Program-made: the position numbers and the translations under genes
The notes under the pieces: model-generated
The model's database searches: none
What the model saw: the letters and a program-made list of their open reading frames with translations, nothing else
What the model was told of the DNA's origin: nothing
Assembly (NCBI GenBank): GCA_024278595.1
Contig: JAJRSW010000068.1
Span: 1 to 64,000, forward strand
Reading direction: 5' to 3'
Source of the DNA: Fidelibacterota bacterium
GTDB taxonomy: Bacteria; Fidelibacterota; UBA8477; JABMPR01
DNA: 64,000 nt
Part shown: positions 39,528 to 49,748 of the stretch, in pieces
Layout: each line of letters starts with the position of its first letter
How positions within the stretch are numbered: position 1 is the stretch's first letter

Positions 39528-40363
39528 GCTTCAGTCTGTAGTCGGTCCCGGTACTGGTTCTGCTTGTCCAGATAACGTTCAGCAAGTTCTGGATTGTCAC
39601 GTTTGCGGGCACCCTCGGCAACGATACCACATTTGAAAACCAGTTCCTCGATGAGGGATTTCTTCCAGTCGGAGTTGAGCTTACTCTCCAGGTGCTTTTC
39701 CATGGCAGTAATGCGAAAGCGATCCATACCCCAGTATTTTTTGCTTAATTGATCTTCGTGACCGCCATAGCGCGTTACTAATTTTTTGTCCAGGAATCCA
39801 ATTTCATAAAAAGGCGCGATTCTAAGCCAGAGATCATAATCTTCGCAAGCCATAAGGTGCGGATCAAAAGCACCAACTTTTTGGAACACCCCTTTATGAA
39901 TAATAACCGCGCTGGGGCTTATGATACACCTGGGTAAACAAGCTTCAAAGATCCACCCGCCCTGTTTGGCGTGCTTTACCATGGGATTTACCCGGACACC
40001 GTTGCGCAGCCAGATCTCATCGCATTGGCTGAGAGCCAGATCTGGATTGGCAGAGTGGAATAGCTTTTGGGTCTCCAGCTTGTGTTTATCCCAACGGTCA
40101 TCCGAATCCAGAAATGCGAGCCACTCGCCGGTGGCCGCTTCGATCCCCACGTTTCGGGAAAAAGAGACGCCTCGATTACTTTCATTGGTGAGAATCTTGA
40201 TCCGGTCCTCGTATTCCAGCAGAATCTCGGCCGTGGCATCATCAGAGCAATCGTCAACCACGATAATTTCCAGCGCCGGCAGCGTTTGACGCATAACTGA
40301 GATCATAGCCCGTTCAATGGTGCGGGCCCGATTGTAAGTGGGGATGATCACTGAAATGTTCAT
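39512..40363 (-). CDS. Family 2 glycosyltransferase
   Basis: ISVIIPTYNRARTIERAMISV, VDDCSDD, FLDSDDRW. Confidence 0.93.
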   Translation of the reverse strand: MNISVIIPTYNRARTIERAMISVMRQTLPALEIIVVDDCSDDATAEILLEYEDRIKILTNESNRGVSFSRNVGIEAATGEWLAFLDSDDRWDKHKLETQKLFHSANPDLALSQCDEIWLRNGVRVNPMVKHAKQGGWIFEACLPRCIISPSAVIIHKGVFQKVGAFDPHLMACEDYDLWLRIAPFYEIGFLDKKLVTRYGGHEDQLSKKYWGMDRFRITAMEKHLESKLNSDWKKSLIEELVFKCGIVAEGARKRDNPELAERYLDKQNQYRDRLQTEANLNN

Positions 40364-40980
40364 GCCTTTATTTTCGGCCGTTTAAGCAAGTTATTCAATA
40401 AATAATTCTGCAGCTTGTGTGATGCCTGAAGGTAATTGCGGCGGAAATCCTTAGCTGCTGATATACCCGCCCGATCAGAAATACAACGCAAGGCTAGCAG
40501 GGGTAGCTGATGGATCAGACAGAACTCAGCTACGGCATACGATTCCATATCAACCGCTCCAGCACCACTCCCCATGATCAAATTCCGGGAGCTCTCATCA
40601 GTCACCGCCTCGGCACTACTAAAAAATGGCGTAATTTTCACTTCAGGCAGGGCTGGATCACTAAAAAGTTCCAACACGATGGGCTCCTTATCCCGGGCCA
40701 GAAACCTGTGGCACTGAACCAGGGATTGGACGGCGAGTCCATCGTCCAGAGAGCCACTAACACCCCAATGAATTACCCGGTTATAGATGGATACATCTGT
40801 GAGCTTATTCAGAATGGTTCGGGTGTTTTTCAACCCGATACCGGTCCTGAGGAGATCGTGATCATGATTAAGTTCGACCTGATCCAGCTCAGGTTGGCGG
40901 GGAATTTTAGCTGGCGGTGGAAAATGTTGTTTCACAATTCCCGCTTCTGACCTCAAGGCATGAATAAGTAGGGTTTTCAC
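40360..40980 (-). CDS. Nucleoside phosphorylase superfamily protein (MTA/SAH nucleosidase-like)
   Basis: HWGVSGSLDDGL, GAVDMESYAVAEFC, ALRCISDRAG. Confidence 0.75.
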   Translation of the reverse strand: MKTLLIHALRSEAGIVKQHFPPPAKIPRQPELDQVELNHDHDLLRTGIGLKNTRTILNKLTDVSIYNRVIHWGVSGSLDDGLAVQSLVQCHRFLARDKEPIVLELFSDPALPEVKITPFFSSAEAVTDESSRNLIMGSGAGAVDMESYAVAEFCLIHQLPLLALRCISDRAGISAAKDFRRNYLQASHKLQNYLLNNLLKRPKIKA

Positions 40981-41223
40981 GTTGAAATCTAGACCTGCGG
41001 CAACAAAATCCTCATATTAATTCACTTTCCATAGTTTTCTTGCTTGTGTTCTGAAGGCTTTACGTCTATTTGTGACCCATTGAAAATTCGAGTATGAGTC
41101 GCTTGAAATTACTGGTAAGTAGGGTAGAGAAATATTTAATTCAACGCATGGACATTCGTCACTCAGACGTGAGACACGATTCAATAAAATTTATATATAG
41201 TGATGTGAAAGGATGATTTGATC

Positions 41224-43932
41224 ATGGCAAAGCATGTATACGCATTTGGCGGGGGCCAGGCTGAAGGAGATGCCTCCTATCGGAACCTGCTCGGTGGTAA
41301 AGGGGCAAACCTGGCTGAGATGAGCGGTCTGGGGATTCCGGTTCCGGCCGGATTCACCATTACAACTGAAGTATGTACTGAATATAATAAAACTGGCCAG
41401 GATCAGACGGTCGCTTTGATCAAGTCCGAAGTGGAAGAAGCCATCCGGAAAACTGAGACTATCATGGGTGCCAAATTTGGTGACCCGGAGAATCCCCTAC
41501 TGATCTCCGTTCGTTCCGGGTCCCGAGTCTCCATGCCAGGTATGATGGACACCGTTCTGAACCTGGGACTAAATGATACTGCCGTGGAAGCTCTGGCGAA
41601 AAAAGCCGGTAATGATCGCTTTGCCTGGGATTCATACCGTCGTTTTGTCCAGATGTATGGTGATGTTGTGCTGGGTATGAAACCAGAGTCCAAAGAAGAT
41701 ATTGATCCCTTTGAAGCCATCATGGAAGCGCTTAAAGAAACCCGTGGTCTTGAACTGGATACGGAGTTCACTGTTGAAGATCTTAAAAGTCTCGTAATAA
41801 AATTCAAAACTGCCGTTACCCAAAAAACAGGCAAAGAATTTCCGGATGATCCCTGGGACCAACTCTGGGGAGCAGTTATGGCTGTGTTTGATTCATGGGA
41901 AACCCCGCGGGCTATTTATTACCGTAAAATGAATAAGATCCCTGGTGACTGGGGCACCGCAGTCAATGTCCAGGCCATGGTCTTTGGGAACATGGGTGAC
42001 AATTCGGGAACAGGTGTTGCTTTTACCCGTGATGCTGGAACGGGCGAGGATGTTTTTAATGGTGAATACTTGATCAATGCCCAGGGTGAGGATGTGGTTG
42101 CTGGTATTCGGACACCGCAGCAGATCACCAAATTAGGCTCAGAACGCTGGGCGGTTCTAGCTGATGTGAGTGAGGCGGATCGGGTTAAACTCTATCCCTC
42201 GCTGGAAGAACTAATGCCTGAGATCTATGCTGAACTGGACGCCATTCAAACCAAGCTTGAAGATCATTACAAAGATATGCAGGACGTTGAGTTCACCATG
42301 CAGGATGGTAAGCTCTGGATGCTCCATACCCGCAGCGGAAAACGAACAGGCGCCGCCATGGTGCGCATTGCCATGGAGATGCTGGACAACGATGAGATCG
42401 ATGAAAAAGACGCCCTGATGCGCGTTGAACCAAACAAATTGGATGAATTGTTACACCCGGTTTTTGATAAGGCGGCCATGGCTTCAGCCAGGTTGCTGAC
42501 CAAAGGTTTGCCGGCCTCTCCTGGGGCAGCAACCGGCCAGTTGGTCTTTTTTGCTGATGAGGCTGACAAGTTTGAAAATACCATCCTCACCAGAATGGAA
42601 ACTTCTCCTGAAGATCTGGAAGGCATGAATATCGCCAACGGAATTCTGACCGCCCGTGGTGGTATGACCTCGCATGCCGCAGTTGTGGCTCGTGGAATGG
42701 GTAAATGTTGTGTGTCCGGTGCCGGCGAATTAAAAATAAACTACAAAACCCGCACCCTTACCACTAATGGTGAGGTCTTTAACGAAGGTGATTGGGTCTC
42801 ACTTAATGGCTCAACCGGTGAAGTATTCCTGGACAAGATCAAGACTATCGATCCTGAGGTCAGTGGTGATTTTGGTAAACTGATGAGCATCACCGACAAA
42901 TATGCCAGGATGTATGTCCGTACCAATGCTGATACCCCACGCGAAAGTCGTATCGCTCGTGAATTCGGGGCAAAGGGTATCGGTCTGTGTCGTACAGAAC
43001 ACATGTTTTTCGAAGGTGACAAGATCGTAGCCATGCGTGAAATGATCCTGGCCAAGGATGTCGCAGGTAGAGAAGCTGCCCTGGAACGACTTTTACCCAT
43101 CCAGCAAAAGGATTTTGAAGGCATTTTTGAGGCCATGCAGGATCTGCCGGTTACGGTTCGTCTCCTGGATCCGCCACTGCATGAGTTTGTACCACACGAT
43201 GAAAAGGGTCAGCAGGAAATGGCTGATGTCATGGGCGTCTCAGTGGCTGACATCCAGGCTAAAGTTGAAGATCTTTCTGAATTCAACCCCATGTTGGGTC
43301 ACCGGGGCTGTCGTTTAGGGAATACCTATCCTGAGATCACAGTTATGCAGACCCGGGCTATTATGGGTGCCGCCTTGGTACTTAAAGCCAAAGGAATTGT
43401 TGCCAAACCGGAGATCATGATCCCGCTCACCGGAACCTTGACTGAGATGAAAATGCAGGAAGATATTGTTAGGGATACCATCAAAACCTTATTCGCTGAA
43501 ATGGGTGATTCCATCGACCACCTGGTTGGTACCATGATCGAAATTCCCAGAGCTGCGTTAACAGCTGATAAGATTGCTACCAGTGCTGAATTTTTCTCAT
43601 TTGGCACGAATGATCTGACCCAGATGACCTTTGGTTATTCTCGAGATGATGCCGGTAAATTTCTGCCGGTATATCTCGAAAAAGGCATCCTGAAGAATGA
43701 TCCCTTCGAAGTCCTTGATCAGGAAGGTGTGGGTCAGTTAGTAGAGATGGCCTGTGAAAAAGGCAAGCAGACACGTCCAGATATCAAATTGGGAATTTGC
43801 GGTGAACATGGTGGTGAACCAAGTTCAATTGAGTTCTGTCATCGGGTTGGCCTGGATTATGTAAGTTGCTCACCTTACAGAGTGCCCATCGCCCGTCTCG
43901 CAGCAGCTCAGGCAGTTATTCGCGAGAATTGA
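41224..43932 (+). CDS. ppdK: Pyruvate, phosphate dikinase
   Basis: YAFGGGQAEGDASYRNLLGGKGANLAEM, GGMTSHAAVVARGMGKCCV, GLCRTEHMFF, GICGEHGGEPSSIEFCHRVGLDYVSCSPYRVPIARLAAAQA. Confidence 0.97.
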   Translation: MAKHVYAFGGGQAEGDASYRNLLGGKGANLAEMSGLGIPVPAGFTITTEVCTEYNKTGQDQTVALIKSEVEEAIRKTETIMGAKFGDPENPLLISVRSGSRVSMPGMMDTVLNLGLNDTAVEALAKKAGNDRFAWDSYRRFVQMYGDVVLGMKPESKEDIDPFEAIMEALKETRGLELDTEFTVEDLKSLVIKFKTAVTQKTGKEFPDDPWDQLWGAVMAVFDSWETPRAIYYRKMNKIPGDWGTAVNVQAMVFGNMGDNSGTGVAFTRDAGTGEDVFNGEYLINAQGEDVVAGIRTPQQITKLGSERWAVLADVSEADRVKLYPSLEELMPEIYAELDAIQTKLEDHYKDMQDVEFTMQDGKLWMLHTRSGKRTGAAMVRIAMEMLDNDEIDEKDALMRVEPNKLDELLHPVFDKAAMASARLLTKGLPASPGAATGQLVFFADEADKFENTILTRMETSPEDLEGMNIANGILTARGGMTSHAAVVARGMGKCCVSGAGELKINYKTRTLTTNGEVFNEGDWVSLNGSTGEVFLDKIKTIDPEVSGDFGKLMSITDKYARMYVRTNADTPRESRIAREFGAKGIGLCRTEHMFFEGDKIVAMREMILAKDVAGREAALERLLPIQQKDFEGIFEAMQDLPVTVRLLDPPLHEFVPHDEKGQQEMADVMGVSVADIQAKVEDLSEFNPMLGHRGCRLGNTYPEITVMQTRAIMGAALVLKAKGIVAKPEIMIPLTGTLTEMKMQEDIVRDTIKTLFAEMGDSIDHLVGTMIEIPRAALTADKIATSAEFFSFGTNDLTQMTFGYSRDDAGKFLPVYLEKGILKNDPFEVLDQEGVGQLVEMACEKGKQTRPDIKLGICGEHGGEPSSIEFCHRVGLDYVSCSPYRVPIARLAAAQAVIREN

Positions 43933-43956
43933 GCCCAGAGCTTTAAAGCTGAAGAT

Positions 43957-44002
43957 CCAACCAAAAGCCCCCTCAGTATTTTCCGAGGGGGCTTTTGGTT
44001 GG
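43957..44002. terminator. Very strong bidirectional terminator hairpin
   Basis: 18-bp perfect stem CCAACCAAAAGCCCCCTC / GAGGGGGCTTTTGGTTGG with 10-nt loop. Confidence 0.88.
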
Positions 44003-44302
44003 AAGTCCAATTGGTATAACTGGTATAACTCGTGCCAGTTTAGCAGCCTTCCTGCGTGAGGGAATACCCGGATACCGAAGGCTAATGATGGTTTGAAAGT
44101 TGTCATTCAGGATTACTTTAGGACGTATTAGTGAGGGATCCAAAACGGCAACTTTTATCAATGATCACAAGGTGTTTTCTACCGGCCTTTGGTGGGAGTT
44201 CCACTGAACGGAAACAGGTTTGTTTTGGCATCAGAAGGCTCCACAACAAACCGGCTTAATTTTACCATGATCACGAATTTGTCTAATAAGAGCGGATAGC
44301 AT

Positions 44303-45541
44303 ATGAAGCTGTTAGAGAAGCCCCCTTTTGAAGAGCTTGAAAATTGGAAAATCTTTGAGCACATCCCAGAGTCTGAGTTACACAACATTTTAAACAAACT
44401 GGAATACCGTCATTACAATCATGATGAGTCTATTATTCGAGAGGATACTTTAGGGGATCACCTCTTTATCCTTGCATCCGGTAAAGTCAGAATAGAAAAG
44501 AAAGTCAGTAGCAACAGATCGGAATTGCTTGGCTTCTATGATAAGGTAGGTGGTCTTTTCGGTGAGATGGCGCTTCTGGAGGATAAGCCGCGTAGTGCTG
44601 GGATGATCGCAGATACTGATTGTGAAGTGTTGGCCGTTTCCAAAGATGATTTCCTGGAATTGGTGAACTCTGTTCCCCTCTTTACCCTGTCTGTTGCAAA
44701 GAATATTGCTCAATTTCTCAGAGAAACAGATGATCGACTCATCAATAAATTAAAAAAAGAGAATGATGACCTGCGACATATGAATTATTTATTGCAGGAG
44801 ACTCAGGAAGAACTCATCGGCAAAGAACGTCTCTCTCTCATCGGTCGGATGGCGTCCACGATCCTGCATGATATGAAAAACCCCATGTCGACCATTGGCG
44901 GATATGCCCAGCTGATCAAAATGAAAAAACATAGTAGTGAACAACTGGCAAAATATGCTGACATTATTGCCAAACAAGTGATCCAGTTTACCAGCATGAC
45001 CCAGGATCTGTTGTCTTTTGCCCAGGGCGGTGAGCAAATGCGCTTAAAATCCGTTCAGATGGCCGACTATCTTCAAGAGTGTTGTGATTCACTGGTCCTC
45101 CGGTTTGATGAGCAAGGCATTGCTTTTGAGCGGGATCTTGCCTTTAAAGGTGAAGCTCGGATCGATAATGGTCGATTTTTCAGAGTCCTGGAAAATATTG
45201 CCATCAATGCACTTGATATTCTGAACGGGGAAGGAACTTTCACCGTACGCAGCCAGGAAGTTGAGACCGGAGTCCGGATCATCCTGGAGGACAATGGTAT
45301 CGGGATGTCTGAAGAGGTGAAGGAGAATGCCTTTAAAGAGTTCTACACTTTTGGAAAACGCAAAGGTACTGGTCTGGGACTGGCAATCGTTAAACGAATC
45401 ATTGACGAGCATGACGGAATTATCTCAATCGAGACAGAAGAGGGGGTCGGGAGTAAATTTATCATTGATCTTCCAGCAGTAGGTTACAACCTGTTGCCCA
45501 AATCCAAACACCAGATCCCCATACCATTTGATAACCATTAA
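44303..45541 (+). CDS. cNMP-binding-domain histidine kinase (copy 1)
   Basis: CNBD (LFGEMALLEDKPRSAGMIA), HDMKNPMSTIGGYAQLI phosphoacceptor, GTGLGLAIVKRI. Confidence 0.9.
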   Translation: MKLLEKPPFEELENWKIFEHIPESELHNILNKLEYRHYNHDESIIREDTLGDHLFILASGKVRIEKKVSSNRSELLGFYDKVGGLFGEMALLEDKPRSAGMIADTDCEVLAVSKDDFLELVNSVPLFTLSVAKNIAQFLRETDDRLINKLKKENDDLRHMNYLLQETQEELIGKERLSLIGRMASTILHDMKNPMSTIGGYAQLIKMKKHSSEQLAKYADIIAKQVIQFTSMTQDLLSFAQGGEQMRLKSVQMADYLQECCDSLVLRFDEQGIAFERDLAFKGEARIDNGRFFRVLENIAINALDILNGEGTFTVRSQEVETGVRIILEDNGIGMSEEVKENAFKEFYTFGKRKGTGLGLAIVKRIIDEHDGIISIETEEGVGSKFIIDLPAVGYNLLPKSKHQIPIPFDNH

Positions 45542-45574
45542 TGCATTTCTATTAGCTGATATTAGATTATCCCC

Positions 45575-46762
45575 ATGCGTACTTTAGCACCCCCGCCCAT
45601 TGAGCTGTTAGAGCAGTTAGAACCCCTAAAGGGGATTCATCGGCATGAGCTTGAAAAGATGGGCAACCTCATGGAAAGGCAGCTCTACGAGCCTGGTGAA
45701 ATACTTATTCGCGAGGCTGCCATTGCATCTCAGTTCTTTGTCCTGATCAAGGGTCGTCTGGAAGTAATAAAAGCGATTGAAGGAAATACAGTTGAAGTCC
45801 TGAATGTGATTGACCAGGCCGGTGAACTTTTCGGCGAGATGGCTTTGGTTGAGGACATACTACGTAGTGCCAGTATCGTTGCCCGCGAGGAAAGTGAAGT
45901 TCTGGTGGTTCAGAAGGAAGGTTTTCTGGAACTGGTAAACCACTTTCCCCAATTTACCCTGGAAGTTGCCAAAAGTATCTCCACCTATCTGCGTCGTACT
46001 GATAGTACCCTGATCGGGGCTCTTGAATTAAAGAATCGAAAACTGTTGGAGACGATCCAGGAATTGCATGAAACCCAGGAAGCTCTGGTAGAAAATGAAC
46101 GCCTATCGATCATAGGGCGGATGGCTTCCACCATTCTGCATGATTTGAAAAACCCCATGACCACCATCGCCGGGTTTGCCCAGTTGATCGGGTTAAAAGA
46201 GCTACCCTACCCGGAAGTGGTCAAGTACACCAATATCATTGCCCAACAGGTAAAGCAGTTTAATACCCTGGCTCAGGAACTATTGGCTTTTGCCCGGGGA
46301 AATACCTCACTTCAGCTGCACACCCTGGATTTCCCCAGTTGCATACATGAAGCCCTGGCAGGAATCCACTTTAATCTATCTCAGCAAAAGATGAGCCTTG
46401 TCACAGACATTCAGGGGCAGGCCAAGATCAGTATCGATCCCAATCGATTTTACCGAGTCTATGAGAATCTGGCGAATAATGCCATTGAGGCCATGGATGA
46501 GGGTGGTGTTCTGAACATCAGCACCTTAGTTGAAAAGAATCATTTGCTGATGAAAATCTCAGATACGGGACATGGTATGGAACCCGCCATCATGGATAAA
46601 ATCTTTGATGAATTTTTCACCTATGAAAAGCATGGCGGAACCGGTTTGGGGCTGGCTATTGTTAGGAATATTGTGACGGATCATCAAGGTAAAATTAGCG
46701 TGATCAGCACCGTTGGCAAAGGAACAACCTTCACCATCAAGCTGCCCCTGGTGCAGGATTGA
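45575..46762 (+). CDS. cNMP-binding-domain histidine kinase (copy 2, paralog)
   Basis: CNBD (LFGEMALVEDILRSASIVA), HDLKNPMTTIAGFAQLI, GTGLGLAIVRNI. Confidence 0.9.
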   Translation: MRTLAPPPIELLEQLEPLKGIHRHELEKMGNLMERQLYEPGEILIREAAIASQFFVLIKGRLEVIKAIEGNTVEVLNVIDQAGELFGEMALVEDILRSASIVAREESEVLVVQKEGFLELVNHFPQFTLEVAKSISTYLRRTDSTLIGALELKNRKLLETIQELHETQEALVENERLSIIGRMASTILHDLKNPMTTIAGFAQLIGLKELPYPEVVKYTNIIAQQVKQFNTLAQELLAFARGNTSLQLHTLDFPSCIHEALAGIHFNLSQQKMSLVTDIQGQAKISIDPNRFYRVYENLANNAIEAMDEGGVLNISTLVEKNHLLMKISDTGHGMEPAIMDKIFDEFFTYEKHGGTGLGLAIVRNIVTDHQGKISVISTVGKGTTFTIKLPLVQD

Positions 46763-46766
46763 AATT

Positions 46767-47543
46767 CTACTCAGGCTGCGGTCGGGTAAAGACCCAGTTT
46801 GACGGGCTGGAATCAGCCTTCGAATATTTATAATCTGCTAGATCAAACGCTTTAATATCCTCAGGTTCGGTTAGCTGGTTTTGGATGATATGGTCAGCCA
46901 GCATCCCGCGGGCCCATTTTGCAAAAATGGCAATTACTCTGGCTTTACCCTGGTCTACTTCCTTGAAAACGATGGTGATAACGGGTGCTTTAACCTTATT
47001 GAAATCAATAACTCTGGCATACTCCATTGAGGCCAAATTGATCAAAGCCGGGTTGGGGGCTGCTTTTAGATCCCGATTCAGTGCCTGTGTGATCCGGTTC
47101 CCCCAGAACTGATAGAGATCTTTTCCGCGGGCATTTTCCAGTTGGGTTTTCATCTCCAGCCGATAAGCCTGGATCAGGTCCAGGGGTCTTAAATATCCGT
47201 AGAGCCCAGAGAGAATACGCAGGTTTCCCTGAGCAAACGCCAGAGTTTCAGCAGCATAAGTGCGCATGCGCATGTGCCGGTAAACATCTCCCGTAAATGC
47301 AAAAAGGGCCTGCTTTGAGTTTTCAAGATCGAAGGGTGGCTTAAAGGCTTGATAACGTGCTACATTCAGCTCGGCAAGTCGCTCACTAATTGACATGAGT
47401 TCCTGCAACTCGGTTTGATCATAGCGTTTTAGAAGTTTGACCAGTTGTTTGCTCTGATTGAGCAGTCTGGGAATGCTGTAAGATTCCGTCGGCGCCAGTT
47501 CAGTAAAGTTGACACTTTTGGCAGGGGAGAGTATGGTGATCAT
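46767..47543 (-). CDS. yaaA: Peroxide stress protein YaaA (DUF328)
   Basis: MITILSPAKSVNF...FTGDVYRHM...LRILSGLYGYLRPLDLIQAYRLEMKT...FAKWARGMLADHIIQNQL. Confidence 0.92.
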   Translation of the reverse strand: MITILSPAKSVNFTELAPTESYSIPRLLNQSKQLVKLLKRYDQTELQELMSISERLAELNVARYQAFKPPFDLENSKQALFAFTGDVYRHMRMRTYAAETLAFAQGNLRILSGLYGYLRPLDLIQAYRLEMKTQLENARGKDLYQFWGNRITQALNRDLKAAPNPALINLASMEYARVIDFNKVKAPVITIVFKEVDQGKARVIAIFAKWARGMLADHIIQNQLTEPEDIKAFDLADYKYSKADSSPSNWVFTRPQPE

Positions 47544-47576
47544 TATTTATCCAGTTATTATCTATGTTGAATACCG

Positions 47577-48218
47577 TTATAAGTTATAGAAACTCCTGAC
47601 CAGTTCAACTGCCAGCGGTGCTGAGGGAGCATAAGCATCTGCTCCTATGGACTGGGAAAACTGCTGACTCACAGAGGCTCCCCCAATCATGATCCGGGTA
47701 TTATTAAGCTGACCAGAGCTTCGAAATAATTGCACCACTTCGCGCATATTGTTCATGGTTGATGACAATAAAGCTGAAAGACAGACAACAGCAGCCTGGT
47801 GCTCAGCAGTGGCATCCAGGAAGTGTTGAGCTGGAACATTGACCCCCAGATCGATCACTTCAAAACCGGCCCCTACCAACATGATGCGCACCAGGTTCTT
47901 GCCAATATCGTGCATGTCACCTTTTACAGTGCCAATGATAATAGTTTTCCTGCTAGAGCTGTCTGCATTTTGGATGAGAATGGGTTTCAGGATATCAATG
48001 GCTGTCTGCATGGCTTGAGCAGACATAAGGATCTGGGGCAGGAACATCTCATTGCGTTTAAACCGTTCACCGACCACTTCCATGCCGGGCAGGAGCTGAT
48101 CATCAAGGATTTGTTGTGCGGTGTGTCTCTGCTCCAGCAGGTGCTTAACAATTTTGGTGATTGACCCCACATTCCCCTGGATCACGGCCTGTTGGATGCT
48201 CTGATTTGTCTTGATCAT
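47577..48218 (-). CDS. Corrinoid (B12)-binding methyltransferase subunit
   Basis: GTVKGDMHDIGKNLVRIMLVGAGFEVIDLGVNV (DxHxxG). Confidence 0.92.
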   Translation of the reverse strand: MIKTNQSIQQAVIQGNVGSITKIVKHLLEQRHTAQQILDDQLLPGMEVVGERFKRNEMFLPQILMSAQAMQTAIDILKPILIQNADSSSRKTIIIGTVKGDMHDIGKNLVRIMLVGAGFEVIDLGVNVPAQHFLDATAEHQAAVVCLSALLSSTMNNMREVVQLFRSSGQLNNTRIMIGGASVSQQFSQSIGADAYAPSAPLAVELVRSFYNL

Positions 48219-49274
48219 TTATAGTAATTCCTCGTGGGCAACAGCATACATGGCTTTTACATTCTCAGGTTTACAATAGGAAGCGACAACATTGCTGGTG
48301 CTCAAAATAAAACCACCACCCGTTCTGGCCTCCCGGATCAAATTACGGGTTGTTCCCTGCACCTCCTCCACGCTTCCATTGGCCAACAGGTCTACATCCA
48401 TATTACCCATGAATACCAGGTCGTTTCCATATTCCCGCTTCAGGCTGGGGATATCCATATTGGCGTTAGGGTCACATGATTGGAGGACATCAATACCGCA
48501 ATTGATCAGGTCAGGGATCAGGGAACGGAGATCACCATCTGAGTGAAAGAAGACCGGCAGACCGGTTTTTTTGATCGCTGTGATCATATTTTTCAGCAGC
48601 GGGAAATAGTCCTGACGCAAGTAGACCGGATCCACAAAAGGTCCGGTGTTGAAAGCCAGATCATCTGCGATCAGGACGGCATCGACACCCGCTTTTGCGC
48701 TCATCAAGGCCAGCTCCAAATTGGTCTGGATCAGTTTTTCATAGTAACCCTGCATGACGTCCGGGGCCTGAATGGTCCACATCATAAAGCGCTCAAATCC
48801 AAGCAGCTCATAACCAAGATCAAATCCAGCATTCAGGGTGGCCATCACAAAGAGATCTGTTTCCATTTTCCAGCGTTTCAGCAGGGAGTTATCAAAGTTA
48901 TGGACCAGGGGTGCTTGCCATTGATCAAGGGTTACAGGTGTGTCGGCGATCGGTTCTACCAGTTGAACCGTAGCATCGGGCGGCTGGGTGTAGGTGGCAC
49001 CCCAGAAATCGCGAAATAGTGGCGTTCCCCAATCGTCATGCGTACCCAGAAGCTCATTCGCTGGTCCGGTTACCCGGGCACCAACGATATCCGCTCCCAG
49101 CTTTTGCCGGATCCTCAGATGGTTTTGAAAACTGGCATCTCCACCGGTTTCATAAGTATTGCCCAGGATCGCCTGGACAATGCTATCGGTATAACCCCCG
49201 CCGATCTCACCGATGGGAACTCGGGAAGTTTCCTGCCGAGACAGGGCGGCCAAAACACGTTCTCTACCAGTCAT
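48219..49274 (-). CDS. Uroporphyrinogen decarboxylase-family (MtaA/CmuA-like) methyltransferase
   Basis: MTGRERVLAALSRQETSRVPIGE..., PVFFHSDGDLRSLIPDLINCGIDVLQSCDPNANMD. Confidence 0.88.
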   Translation of the reverse strand: MTGRERVLAALSRQETSRVPIGEIGGGYTDSIVQAILGNTYETGGDASFQNHLRIRQKLGADIVGARVTGPANELLGTHDDWGTPLFRDFWGATYTQPPDATVQLVEPIADTPVTLDQWQAPLVHNFDNSLLKRWKMETDLFVMATLNAGFDLGYELLGFERFMMWTIQAPDVMQGYYEKLIQTNLELALMSAKAGVDAVLIADDLAFNTGPFVDPVYLRQDYFPLLKNMITAIKKTGLPVFFHSDGDLRSLIPDLINCGIDVLQSCDPNANMDIPSLKREYGNDLVFMGNMDVDLLANGSVEEVQGTTRNLIREARTGGGFILSTSNVVASYCKPENVKAMYAVAHEELL

Positions 49275-49748
49275 GGAAGCAAACTAATCAGTGTCTGTCT
49301 TTAAAATCATTAAATCTCTATAAATTCTTTACCATCAAGCGATTCTGCCCATTGAATTCTGTGTTCCTGATTAAGATGGTACCGGTGTCCTCAAAAAACG
49401 AAATTTCAGCATCCTGCTGAGCACTAGGCTGATCTAAGCACGTGATAAAAATAGACTCACCGACTAGCTTAAGCCACGAAAACCAACAACCAGGCTAACT
49501 CGAAATGGAACCATCAATACAGGAGTTTTCAGCTTATGCGGAACCGTATAAATCCTCCTGATAAAATGACAATTACTGGTAAAGTGTTAGTTTCAGAGGG
49601 ATTAGGGAGATTTAAAAATATTGCTTATGCGCCAAAAACGCCGCCTATCCAAAATCAGGCGGAACCGTATATATATTGTTATAGAGAAAATCAAGCTTGA
49701 TAGTAAATAAAAGGTTATGTTGTGAGTATAAGTGAGCATTAGCAGAGT

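Noticed and set aside
44303-46762. Novel defence system based on cyclic nucleotide sensors
   Set aside because: The genes are conventional CNBD-histidine kinases next to ppdK; no cyclase or effector nuclease/pore nearby to support a CBASS-like reading.
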